64,000 nt of DNA from Bemisia tabaci (taxonomy: Eukaryota; Arthropoda; Insecta; Hemiptera; Aleyrodidae), in assembly GCF_918797505.1 (NCBI RefSeq), contig NC_092801.1:32254487-32318486 (forward strand), written 5' to 3'. The notes under the pieces are model-generated. The model was given only the letters and a program-made list of their open reading frames with translations. It was not told the DNA's origin and did no database searches. Position 1 is the first letter of the stretch. Every line of letters starts with the position of its first letter. The translations under genes and the position numbers were made by a program. This document shows, one piece after another, positions 53,282-63,616 of this stretch.

Positions 53282-53526
53282 AAGCTTTTATGAACGAGCC
53301 AGGAATGATAAGTTTCTCATTGGGAAATGTAGTCCATTTATCTCACTGTGCATCTTAGTTTGGAATAGACCCATTTTATCCATTTGGTTCAGTGCACTAT
53401 ACGCACGAGGAGTTACTCGAGCGACAAAAGCCCCCTCAGAGAGAGCAATAAATACTATGAAATGACGGCCTGGACGAAAGTCGTTCGGTTATACTTTTAA
53501 TTCCAGCTGGTAAGACACATATTATT

Positions 53527-53640
53527 TGGACCGCATTTAGCAGAAACGAACCAAGCCACATCAGCTATTTTCAAATGTAACTGAGCCGTTCAATATTTTC
53601 AAATGAACGTTTGTGCGGAATCCCTTGAAAAGTTTAAGCC
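53527..53640. mobile_element. H-family left half
   Basis: TGGACCGCATTTAGCAGAAA to CGTTTGTGCGGAATCCC; the right end is gone. Confidence 0.65.
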
Positions 53641-53696
53641 TTTAAGATAGCCTTTACAAGGCCCTTATGACTGAATTTTGCTCATGAGGTTTATTT

Positions 53697-54315
53697 GGAA
53701 CGTGTGCACCAGAAAGGAACCAAGCCACATCAACTATTGCCAAAATGTTTAATTGGGGAATTGAATTTTTTACAAGAGAAGTTTATTCAGACTCCTTCAC
53801 TGAAAAAAAAATTCTCGGCGTTTTTACCAAGGTCCGTTGGTACCTTTGCCATCTCACTTTTTTTACCAATTATTGGTAATTTTACCAAGACAGACTAGTA
53901 AGCTTACCTAAATACCGGTATTTTTACTGTTTTTCCAGGTAAGAATACCACTTTTATTGGTAATCAATTCCCGGTAACTTTGCCATTTTATCTCGGTAAT
54001 TCTACCACAGTCGATAAAAAATATTTGCGTTTTTACCGGAGTCCAGTAAAATTACCGAGAAAGTCAATAATTTTACCGAGATTTCTCGGTAAAATTACCA
54101 ATTCTATAATTGGTAATTATCAAGAAAAAACTGGGATCAAATGGAACCCTGAATTCTTGGTAATTTTACCCTTTTTTAGTAAATACACCGAGATTTTTTT
54201 TTTCAGTGTGTATGCACGTAAATCCGCAGAGCCATTTTCATGTAAAAATACAATTGCCCAATTAAATTTGGCAATAGCTGACGTGGCTTGGTTCTTTCCT
54301 GCTTAACACGGTCCA
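53697..54315. mobile_element. H-family MITE hosting B6
   Basis: GTGCACCAGAAAGGAACCAA to TTTCCTGCTTAACACGGTCCA; B6 inserted after AGACTCCTT. Confidence 0.75.
53798..54208. mobile_element. B-family foldback element (B6)
   Basis: CACTGAAAAAAAAATTCTCG to TTTTTTTTTTCAGTG with the standard GGTAAAATTACC words. The flanks (TT and TG) do not give a clear duplication. Confidence 0.9.
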
Positions 54316-54625
54316 TTCCAGCTCTAATTTGGCAATGCAATATGATTTAGCTGAAAATTCGATGACGCTCGCAACCTGAGCGAAGGTTTGAACTCTGACC
54401 GCTCTCGTTGGAAGCGATTTTTCTCTCTTTTTCGCGTTCGGCACGGAACCCTCGCAATTTTTTCAATAATCCGAACAACCCCCACGCACTCCCTCGCCCC
54501 CACCCCTATTCACCCCTTCGCACTCCCGACCACAATCGCTCGTCGAAGCACGCACGGCGAGTGTTGTCGATATTGGTGCAACTACGCGCCGGGATCAAAG
54601 TTTCCCGGAAAAGTTGCGTCGGAAT
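54316..54625. other. Unassigned stretch
   Basis: C-rich at 54480-54530. Unique, no gene recognised. Confidence 0.35.
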
Positions 54626-54790
54626 CAGTGGCGTGGCGTGAACTGCGATGTATCGATTGTTATGCCATTTAAACCTATGGTAAAGAATCGATTATTAAGG
54701 TGTTCGCTGCGAACACCCTGTTTATCGATCCTTTTCAATAGGTTTTAATGGCATAACAATCGATATATTGCAAAGCACGCCACGCCACTG
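54626..54790. mobile_element. hAT-like J MITE (J7)
   Basis: CAGTGGCGTGGCGTGAACTG to AGCACGCCACGCCACTG. Flanks GTCGGAAT and TCGGAAAT fit an 8-bp duplication with one slip. Confidence 0.85.
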
Positions 54791-56126
54791 TCGGAAATGG
54801 GGGCGGGATTTCCCGGGAACGGTTCTTGATAGCTCTCCGAAGTGTGAGTGATTACCAGGGCGTGTACCTGTGCGTGTGTGAGTTTCTCTGTCGAGGGTTT
54901 TCGGAGAATTTGATGCTAGCCGAAAAGTCTCGGAGCTTTCTTAAAAAAGACCTCGTTCTGAGAACGGAGAAGTTTTTACTCTGATTCCTGGCCACGCAGA
55001 GTGTCCGATATTGAGGGTTTAAATTGGATTGCATTTTGCAAGAAGGAACCAAGCGCAACCCAATGTTGCTAGGAATCATTCTAATCCCAAAAATCGGCCA
55101 AATTCAGAGAATTGAAAGCAGAATAGTGTTAGGAAAAAAACCTAGCATTCGATGTAGAAATCGATAGACTGGGTGAATTCAAATAAGGGTCAAATTCCAG
55201 GTTCTATTTCCTCCCAAAATTTTTTCTAAATTTTTGGGCAAACCAAACTTTATTTTGACTATCATTAGGTGTAGACTTAGGAAATATAGCTCGTCGAGCT
55301 TAATAGTTGGGCTTAAACCCGAATTTCCACCGTCAAGTGGATCACTTCCCAAAATTTGCCGTAATTCTGCCTGATTTCCTAAATTTTCATCTCAGAGGTG
55401 ACATTTAATACTTTTAATTAAAAATTTAACACAATTGTCATAAAAGCATCGTCGAGCACTAAATTGAAGCATAATTGAAAACATGTAACCCTTTCATATC
55501 TTGCAGAACCAAAAAAATTAAGAAAAAATTCATCCGTCATGAAAGATATCTGGAGCTTATTCTGCTTGTCTTTTAGACAGTTCCGTCTGTTTGCGCACTG
55601 TTTTCGTTTCATACGAGAAGAAGCTTTTATTTCTTGGAATATTGCAATACAAAATGGATCAAAAACACCGAATTTTAAAACTTCGAGTGGGCGTGTACCC
55701 GCTGAAGTGGTGATAAAGCCAGGAAAAGTTTGAGGACTTACATTAACATAACAATTACACCGGTCAACTTTTTTTTTTTTTTTTTTTTTTTGATTTTTGA
55801 TTTTCCGAAGATTTGCCAATGGTTTCGGAGTAGATTTTTGGCGCTGATTCTGAAGAACACCTCCATTTACCTGTATCAATGCGATGTATTCTGGGAAAGT
55901 TCGGAATTTTTCCGGAGAAATCGGAATTTTCCTTAAGAATCTAGCTTTTCCAGAAGAAGAGTCAATTTTCCGGGAGAATCTGTGCACGATGGTTTCGTAG
56001 CCTAAGATACATAAGAATCCCTATTGCACCCCTATTAAAATATCCTTTCTTTTCCTTATACCAAGGTTTTCCGGTCCAGTTTCATTAAAATCAATTAATT
56101 AGTCACCGAGATAGTGTTTTAAACCA

Positions 56127-56868
56127 CGGCCACCATCTTAGATTTTCGAATCTCGGAAATTTGACTAAAATTCGAGTTCCCCATTCAAAAGTACCCCCGG
56201 ATACCAAGTTTCACTTTAATCGACTGATTAGGTGCAGAGATAGCATTTTAGGCCACGTCCGCCATCTTGGATTTTCGAATTTTGAAAATTCGACTAAAAA
56301 TTCGAGTTTCCCATTGAAAAATATCTCCGTGTACCAAGTTCCACTTAATCGGTCGAAAAGAGCGCCTACTGGGCTTAAACAAACAAGTCCCAGTTGATTA
56401 GGCGCTGCGATAGCATTTTAGGTCATGTCCGCCATCTTGGATTTTCGAATTTTCAAAATTCGACTAAAAATTTGAGTTCCCCATTGAAAAATACCCCCGG
56501 GTACCAAGTTTTGCGTAAATCGATTGATTAGGCGCTGAGATAGCATTTTAGGCCATGTCCGCCATCTTGAATTTTCGAATTTTGAAAATTCGACTAAAAA
56601 TTCGAGTTTCCCATTGAAAAATATCTCCGTGTACCAAGTTCCACTTAAATCGGTCGAAAAGAGCGCCTACAGGGCTTAAACAAACAAGTCCCAGTTGATT
56701 AGGCGCTGCGATAGCATTTTAGGTCATGTCCGCCATCTTGGATTTTCGAATTTTCAAAATTCGACTAAAAATTCGAGTTCCCCATTGAAAAATACCCCCG
56801 GATACCAAGTTTCACTTAAATCGGTAGAAAAGAGCGCCTACAGGGCTTAAACAAGCAAGTCTCAGTTG
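56127..56868 (+). repeat. Alternating short/long tandem array
   Basis: CGCCATCTTGGATTTTCGAA recurs at about 56250, 56431, 56561 (with GAATT) and 56732, plus a variant at 56127. Spacings alternate about 120-130 and 170-180 bp; the long type has an extra block with GCGCCTAC.GGGCTTAAACAA. This is a dimer-type higher-order repeat. Confidence 0.8.
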
Positions 56869-56904
56869 TAACAGTTTCCTTTCTGTCCCACTAAACTGGG
56901 ACAT

Positions 56905-56955
56905 GGGACAGGATGGAACGGGACAAGATGGAACGGGACAGGATGGAATAAGCTG
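56905..56955. repeat. 15-bp tandem GGATGGAACGGGACA
   Basis: Three units of GGGACAGGATGGAAC. Confidence 0.75.
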
Positions 56956-57949
56956 TTTTTTAAGCTCATCTCTAACAGTAAAGACAATTTTGGTGTTTTT
57001 TTTCACGGAATATTTAGTAGCACGTCCTAGAGGATCGGAATAAGAGAAAATTTTCCCTAACGCACACTTCGAAAGTATTTTACGAGCTGATATTAGTGTG
57101 TGTGTGTATGCTTGACGCCCTGTTAGTTATCATGTATAGCATTCTGTTTGGCATCATTAATGGCGTTAATCTTGCACAAAAATTTGCGAATTTCAGAATT
57201 TTTGCCATCTACGACGTGTGAACTATTCAATCAAAACAAAAAAAGTCGTTTTTGGAAAAACCTCAACGTTACGGCAATCATTTAGAGCTTATTACATCGT
57301 TGCCATGTCTCTCCTGACTGTTGCTGACTGTTGCTCGGGACAATGATTCTAGCGCGTGAAAAAGTTATTGATGGAGCAAAAAATAAATTGACATATTTTT
57401 TTTCTTAAATTCAAAAGCATTTCCTATCATCTCCGATAAAGTTTTCTTAAATAATCACTCTAGTTATGCTGCAACATCGATTTAAAGTCAAGAACCAGGC
57501 ACGGGGGACACGCAAATTTGGGACAAATTTAGGCAATTTGCACATTCAAAGTTCTCCTAAATTTTTATTTCAGTCCAAATAAAGTGGGAAATAGCATGTA
57601 ATAGTCAACAATAGTGTGGAAAATGAGAAAAAAATTTGATCTGCCCATGTTTCTCAAATTATGACGATTAAAACAGCTCGGGACACCAAATTAGACGCTT
57701 ATTTGAACTCACCCAGCTGAATGGAATGCGAGAATTTTTTCCTAACATTATTCTACTTTCATTTCTCTGAATTTGGCCGAGTTTTGCGTTTAGAATGATT
57801 CCTCAGGCTAATGTAAGTACAAGGGTTATCGTCATTTTTTATGCTAAAAATTCAAAATCTGCCGAGATTTTTTACCTTGGCGATGTGATATATCGCATGC
57901 CACTTCGACCACGTAATTTGAGTCTGGCGCATCTCCTTAAGTATACTTA

Positions 57950-58213
57950 TGCCGCAATCACACGCTGAATGTGGGAGCTGAATGTGGCTTGAATGTGGAA
58001 GTCATTGGCCCGATGCCTGAATTTTGCGCGTGACGCGCAAAATTCAGAAACGATTCTCAGCGACCATCGGATAATGTCGGATTTGTCCGAACTATTCGAA
58101 TAGATTTGATACACATTTGGATGAAAATAACTCGAATTAGTGAAATTTCAGCTGTTGAGCGCTGACTGCTGACTGCCACATTCAGCTGCCAAATTCAGCG
58201 TGTGATTGCGGCA
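57950..58213. mobile_element. S-family PIF/Harbinger-like MITE (S2)
   Basis: TGCCGCAATCACACGCTGAA to CAGCGTGTGATTGCGGCA. TTA flanks both sides (57947-57949, 58214-58216). Confidence 0.85.
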
Positions 58214-58215
58214 TT

Positions 58216-58420
58216 ATAGTCCACGCCACGAAAAGTGGCGGGTGAGGGGCGGAGACAGTCGGCCGGTCTAGTCTATCGTTGAAGGGTTGAAGCGCAGGTT
58301 TTGGCCGTAGTTGAAACGGGGTAACGACTGGGCCAATATCTGCGCTTCACCCTTCAACGATAGACTAGACCGGCCGACTGTCTCCGCCCCTCACCCGCCA
58401 CTTTTCGTGGCGTGGACTAT
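58216..58420. repeat. Near-perfect 205-bp palindrome
   Basis: ATAGTCCACGCCACGAAAAG through GTCTAGTCTATCGTTGAAGG is mirrored with a single 1-base indel. Arms about 82 bp, spacer about 40 bp. It abuts S2's TTA. No relative seen in the window. Confidence 0.9.
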
Positions 58421-58698
58421 AGTACAAGTCTCGACCGCACTCAAGTCCGGCCTAGCGTTTCTGATTGGTCGATGGTGCGGTTTGAACTCATCGATGAATG
58501 TTGCGTCTCCGTGTGAAAGAGCCGACAAAATTCGGCCCTCGAGTGCGTAGAGAAGACACTCGGTTGGAAAAATTCATCTCCTGGGCGTTGGGGGTAGGCA
58601 ATATAGTGAACTTTGAAAAGTCCTAAGTCGTCTATGGAAGTCGCGGGAAGGGAGCATCGATTGTTGCGGGGGGGGGGGGGGAGCCGCAGTCTCCGTCG
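58421..58698. other. Unassigned stretch
   Basis: Unique with a G13 run at 58669. A 91-codon minus frame is not recognisable. Confidence 0.35.
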
Positions 58699-58931
58699 CA
58701 CAGTGGATCGAGTCAATCAGAGTGGTCGGACTCGAAATTTTTGACTAAAACTCCGAATTTTGATATTTTTTTCGTCATATTATATATATTAAGTGGTGCT
58801 TCGAGAAGAAAATTTCACGAGAAAACCAATGAAACCACTTTCGAAACCTCTAAGTTTTGTATAAACGGAGGTATAAGCTTTTAAAGTATCCAAATTTTGT
58901 CCGACCTCTCCTATTGACTCAACCCACCGTG
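58699..58931. mobile_element. M-family MITE (M5)
   Basis: CACAGTGGATCGAGTCAATC to ATTGACTCAACCCACCGTG; inner GAAAACCAATGAAACCACTT and TTTTGTATAAACGGAG. Confidence 0.8.
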
Positions 58932-58977
58932 CGCCGGGCCGGGCTCGAAACTCCCGGAAGCGATTATGCTGGCGGCT

Positions 58978-59215
58978 CACAGTGGATCGAGTCAATAGGA
59001 GAGGTCGGACAAAACTCGGAAACTTTAAACGTTTATAGCTCCATTTTTACAAAACTCTGAGGTTTTTTAAAAGTAGCTTCATTGGTTTTCTCGTGAAATT
59101 TTCCTCCAACATCACCCCATAAAATTGAAAATGTGACGAAATAAACATCAACATTTGCGGTTTAAGTTAAAAATTTCATGCCCGACCTCTCTGGTGGGTC
59201 GATTGCGCTGGTCAC
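58978..59215. mobile_element. M-family MITE, right end degraded (M6)
   Basis: CACAGTGGATCGAGTCAATA to CCCGACCTCTCTGGTGGGTC. Tail-to-head with M5, 46 bp apart. Confidence 0.75.
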
Positions 59216-59372
59216 AGAATCGTGTTCGAATGCTTTATTCTTGTAATTCAGCTAGAAATAATGAGAACTGTCCAAACAGCAAGTTTCTACGTTCAGTATT
59301 AAGCGAGATATCGCCCTTTGAAAAATCGGGTTTTTGACGTCATCCACCGCGGGACTCGATCCACTGTGCGGC

Positions 59373-59470
59373 GGCGGGCGTCGAGAGATCTGAACTCGCG
59401 TCTTTACGCCCACGCAAGACACGTGCCGTCCCGACTTGCACCAACGCACCCTTAACAAACTCCTCGCACC
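59373..59470 (-). other. tRNA-like segment, weak
   Basis: Minus strand: TGGTGCAAGTCGGGACGG fits an A box and, about 45 nt on, GAGTTCAGATCTC fits a B box. Acceptor and anticodon stems pair poorly. Perhaps a decayed tRNA or SINE head. Confidence 0.3.
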
Positions 59471-59550
59471 CCCGAACGCGAACTACATCCGAGAATCCCT
59501 GGGCAGGGAAACAGGTAGGATGGACCCGTAGACAAAATTCGAGTTTCAAT

Positions 59551-60067
59551 AATGGAGATGTTGCATGTGTGAGGAATTTGCGATTTGACTGTGGATTCTT
59601 AGGAATGTTAAAGTTTGCGAGAAACGCGATGGTGCCACTGGTTTTCTCTGAAATCAACTCCCAATAAGCTCAAAAAAAGCTCTCAAGTTAAGGCCAAAAT
59701 GGCCGGGGTATCCCACGCTATTCTGAGAGTTCACCTCTACATCAAGACAAACTCCTCCATGCAAAGATAGGGAGCAAATACATTCGCAGGGATGCCACCT
59801 CATTTGGGGACTCTAAAACTGAAAACACGGCATCACTGCTAATGTATTTGCTCCCTATCTTTGCATGGAGAGTTTGTCTTGATGTAGAAGTAGACTCTGA
59901 GAATAGCGTGGAATATCCCCGGCCATTTTGGCCTCAACTTGAGAGCTTTTTTTGAGCTTAGGAGTTGATTTCAGAGAAAACCAGTGGCACCATCGTGTTT
60001 CTCGCCAACTTTTACACAAGAATCAACAGTCAAATCGCAAATTCCTCACACATGCAACATATTCATT
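59551..60067. mobile_element. N-family foldback element (N3)
   Basis: AATGGAGATGTTGCATGTGT to ACACATGCAACATATTCATT; the inner hairpin around AGGGAGCAAATACATT is intact. Confidence 0.85.
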
Positions 60068-60171
60068 CTCATATATGTTTCAAAACCAAAATTCCATAAA
60101 GAACACGATTCGCTCAACGAGCATTACTAAAATGGGACACTAAAGCTTGTGCTTTGTATTTAATACTCAGG

Positions 60172-61690
60172 AAAGTACCATGCAAGCTGTTAACGTGGTG
60201 ATTTATTGCGTATTTTTCGAGCCAAAATCCCGGACAAGCCCGCTTTTAAAAATGCCAAGGACTCGAAGGAATTTCAGTAATTTTTGTCGCTCAAATCGTG
60301 CTCCACGTGAAATTTTGGCTAAGAAACATATGTATTGTACATCAGAAAGTTTAAATTCGTACTTTAAATATTGGTCTATTGGAAACCAAAGAAATGCCTT
60401 CAATTAGCCGGCTATGCAAAATGACTGTCGTGACGCACGTATAGTGGTATCACAATTTCGTATTGAGATTACACAGTGTATTGAAGGCGCTCCTCTTGAT
60501 CCTATATTTTCGGCCCTTGCCTGAGGTAGGGGAACTTGGGAACCTCAATTTCCATGCTTCGCTTCGCTGTTGCACGTCACTAACGCACTAACACCACCAT
60601 GAAGGAATATTATTCGATGCAGAAGCCTGCTGAACCCGTTGTAACGCGCGAAGTAGACGATTGTCTTTCTTTCTTTCTTTCTTTCTTGTCTTTTCCTTTT
60701 CGTTTGAGCGAGGAATTCTAAATTCTTGTAAGCAATGTATAGTAAAAACCTTAATTTCTCAATTAGGAGTTGATTTTGGTACTTTTCGTCGCGCGAATCG
60801 TGTTTTTTGTGGTACTTTTGTCAAGAAACATGTATTCGGTAAGTTCAAATTTTTAAAACCAAAGAGTTTCCTTCAATTAGACGGTTATGCAAAATAGCTG
60901 TCGTGACGTACGTATAGTGGTATCACAATTTCGTATTGAGATTACACAGTGTATTGAAGGCGTTCCTCTTTCTCCTATCTTTTTGACCCTTTTTTTATGG
61001 TAGAGAAATATAGAAGCCTCGATTTCGATCCTTCGCTTAGCTGTTCCACGTCGCTAACCAAAAAACATACGGCGAGGAAGGAACAATGCTCGATTAAGAA
61101 GCCTGCAATAACCGTTGAGGTGCGCGATTTAATTCAAATAGATGATTGACTTTCCTTTGAACGAGGAATTCTGAATTCTTGTAACCAATATATACTAAAA
61201 ACGTCAATTTCTTAATTAGGAGTTAATTTCAGTATTTTTCGACGCGCGAATCATGTTCTTCGTGAAATTTTGGCTAAGAAACACGTATCAGAATGCTTAA
61301 ATTCGTACCTCATCTACTGGTCCATTGGAAACCAAAGAATTGCCTTCAATTAGCCGGCTATGCAAAATGACTGTCGTGCCGCACGTATAGTGGTATCACA
61401 ATTTCGTATTGAGATTACACGGTGTATTGAAGGCGCTCCTCTTTATTCTATCTTTTTGGCCCCGTTCTGCGGTGTGCAAACATGGGAACCTCGATTTCAA
61501 AGCTTCGCTTATTGTTATCTGTGCACGGCGCTAGCACTTTACATCCATAATGCGGGTTAGAAATATTGCCCGATTAAGAATTAAGTCTGCCAAAACCTTG
61601 TTCGATTTGATTTATGTAGGCCATAGTTCTTCTCGTGAGTGGGGAATTAAAAATTTTTATAACCAATTTAAACTAAAAAAGTTAATATTT
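60172..61690 (+). repeat. L tandem array, 473-bp period
   Basis: CCTTCAATTAG stands at 60397, 60870 and 61343, exactly 473 bp apart. Each unit also has TGGTATCACAATTTCGTATT and a distal CCTTCAATTAG / ATTGAAGGCG inverted pair spanning about 90 bp. (CTTT)n marks the end of the first unit. No ORF is conserved among units. Confidence 0.88.
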
Positions 61691-62360
61691 TAGGAGTCAA
61701 TTTCAGTAACTGTTTTCAAAGCTGGCGGTCTAATCTGACCGAGCGTTATTACTGACTTTTTGAATTACACTTTTGAAACTTCAAATCATCAAAAGAAAGG
61801 AGATGCTTTCATTGACCAGTTAATATAAACATCAGGAACGCTATCGGAATTAAAATTCTGAATGTGCGCCAAACAAAAGTGGCTGAAAGATTAATTAAAA
61901 TCGATATTCGTATATGGAGCTCTGAAGACTTATATTCCTTTTTCAGAAAATTCTGGGGAAGTGGGAGGAAACTTCGGTTTCTCATCAGGGAATGAGCTCC
62001 TGAAAATCAGGGAAATATCAGGTACTGAGCTTGGTCAAAAATTCCAGACACCCTGTTTTAGTTGGACTATATTTATCACACATCGTGTATTGTTTCAATT
62101 CAATCTAAGTATGTATGAGATACATATTTTCTAATTGAAACTTTTCTATGTAGTCCTAACCACCCACTTTCAATCCGACCCTGGCCTCAAGGAACTTAGA
62201 AGTGGGTAAAAAAAAATTATATTTACAGGAAGATCTTCCAACGTCGTCTCGCCCCTTCCCTCGAGCCTCACGCTTCACGAGTGTTGAAACAAGGCTCATA
62301 ATCGCGTTGTTTTAATTAGTCGCCACCAGTGTTGCCATGTTGATCCGACTTTAACTTTGC
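61691..62360. other. Unassigned stretch with E-like tail
   Basis: ATCAGGGAATGAGC to AATTCCAGACACCCTG (61987-62054) is the right end of an E-like element. The rest is unique. Confidence 0.4.
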
Positions 62361-62588
62361 ATGAAGGAAAGATTCCTTTCGGGATTTGTTCGACAAATCT
62401 GCGCATTACGGTTCCTCTCTTGTTTTTATCTGCGTAAAACGACATTCGCAATGCGAGATTATTATTCGCGTGTTTTCATTATGCTCTGCGTAATGGCCTA
62501 CGCGACAGACTTTGTCGAAACTTACAAAGGAACGTTTAAATTCGCAGACAAACCTTGGGGCCTGAGGGCTTACAAGGGAGTTGATTAG
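62361..62588 (+). other. Unrecognised 75-codon frame
   Basis: The reading frame has an inner Met (62451, MRDYYSR) followed by a hydrophobic stretch RVFIMLCVMAYA, then FVETYKGTFKFADKPWGL. Could be a small secreted peptide or chance. No splice or expression evidence. Confidence 0.25.
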
Positions 62589-62700
62589 ACGCGAGTTCTG
62601 TCATTTCACCGAAGAGAGCAGCAGTAACTGTACAGATAAAGTTTTAAGGGACGGTATTCACCCCAGTAGCATTGGCTGTTTCAAAAAATTTCAAATACTA

Positions 62701-62929
62701 CACTGGAAAAAAAAACACATTGGATCTAGAGTCCAGACTCTTAAAAACATCGACAAGAAAAAGTACTCTTGATTCAATCAGAATCTAGCTTAAATCAAGA
62801 ACCAAGCCTCTTAATTTAGGCGGATTTCGTTTTGATTCAAGCAAAAATCCGATTGAATCAAGAGTATTTTTTCTTGTCGATGTTTTTAAGAGTCTGGACT
62901 TTAGATCCAATATGTTTTTTTCTTCAGAG
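62701..62929. mobile_element. A-family MITE with inferable empty site (A10)
   Basis: CACTGGAAAAAAAAACACAT to TTTTTTTCTTCAGAG. The host repeat, unsplit at 52966-53055 (AAATACTACAGTTTTG), reads AAATACTA / TATAGTTTG here, giving a TA duplication. Confidence 0.88.
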
Positions 62930-63470
62930 TATAGTTTGAAAAATAACACCAATGGAAAGAAACTGTCAAAAAGCCGAGTTAGAAAACCTTTATGGTTTTT
63001 TACGTGAAAATGCCAATTTGCTTTTTCCAAATGTTTTGCCACCTCATATCACAATTTTTTAACAGCTATACTACGAAAAACTTTAGTTTTTTATGTTGCA
63101 TATTTTGCATTCAATTTTTTGCTCAGCATCAGTATGAGTTTTTAGACTTCAACAAAATTTTGATGCGGATTTTTTTCTTGACTTTTTTTATACGCAAACT
63201 TTTGTTTTGAAAAAAGAACATAAAACGGTTTCCTAACTCGTCATTACATACTTTAATTACGCTTTTCAATTTTCAAAAATATTCAATGCTACTAGGGTAG
63301 TTGTTTGTGCGAGTAGGAATTGTTATCGAATAACCAGTCCTACAGCTTACGTGTAACTTTCAATCTTAGTCTGAAAGACTCACCAAAAGTGTTCGATTGA
63401 TTATGAACTAAAAAATTGCACCGTTAACTATAAAAAAGGGACATTTTCGTTTCTTGTAAGGCACTTCAGC
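62930..63470. other. Unassigned AT-rich stretch
   Basis: Begins with the remainder of the host repeat (GTCAAAAAGCCGAGTTAG). Otherwise AT-rich with no gene. Confidence 0.4.
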
Positions 63471-63616
63471 TGTGTATGCCATCTTCTGCATGCTTGTGTA
63501 CTTACGTCCTCAATTCATCCCTAATGAACTCATTTTAGGTTTAGAAGTTGGCAGAAAGAGATACATGCAGAAGACATTAGGGATTACTGCTCTCTTACGA
63601 GGAACTGAGGACTTCC

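Larger units (their letters stand above)
55025..57825. mobile_element. About 2.8-kb region with Q-like inverted ends (Q2)
   Basis: GGATTGCATTTTGCAAGAAG at 55025, then GCTAGGAATCATTCTAA and GGCCAAATTCAGAGAA are mirrored at about 57700-57810 (TTCTCTGAATTTGGCC, TTAGAATGATTCCT). The outermost right end is missing. It holds T23 at 55769 and the tandem array below. A 189-codon minus frame (55418-55987) has no recognisable domain. Confidence 0.5.

Noticed and set aside
55418..55987. 189-codon minus-strand frame, longest in the window
   Set aside because: It includes a poly-Lys run from the T23 tract, is AT-driven, and shows no domain or splice context.
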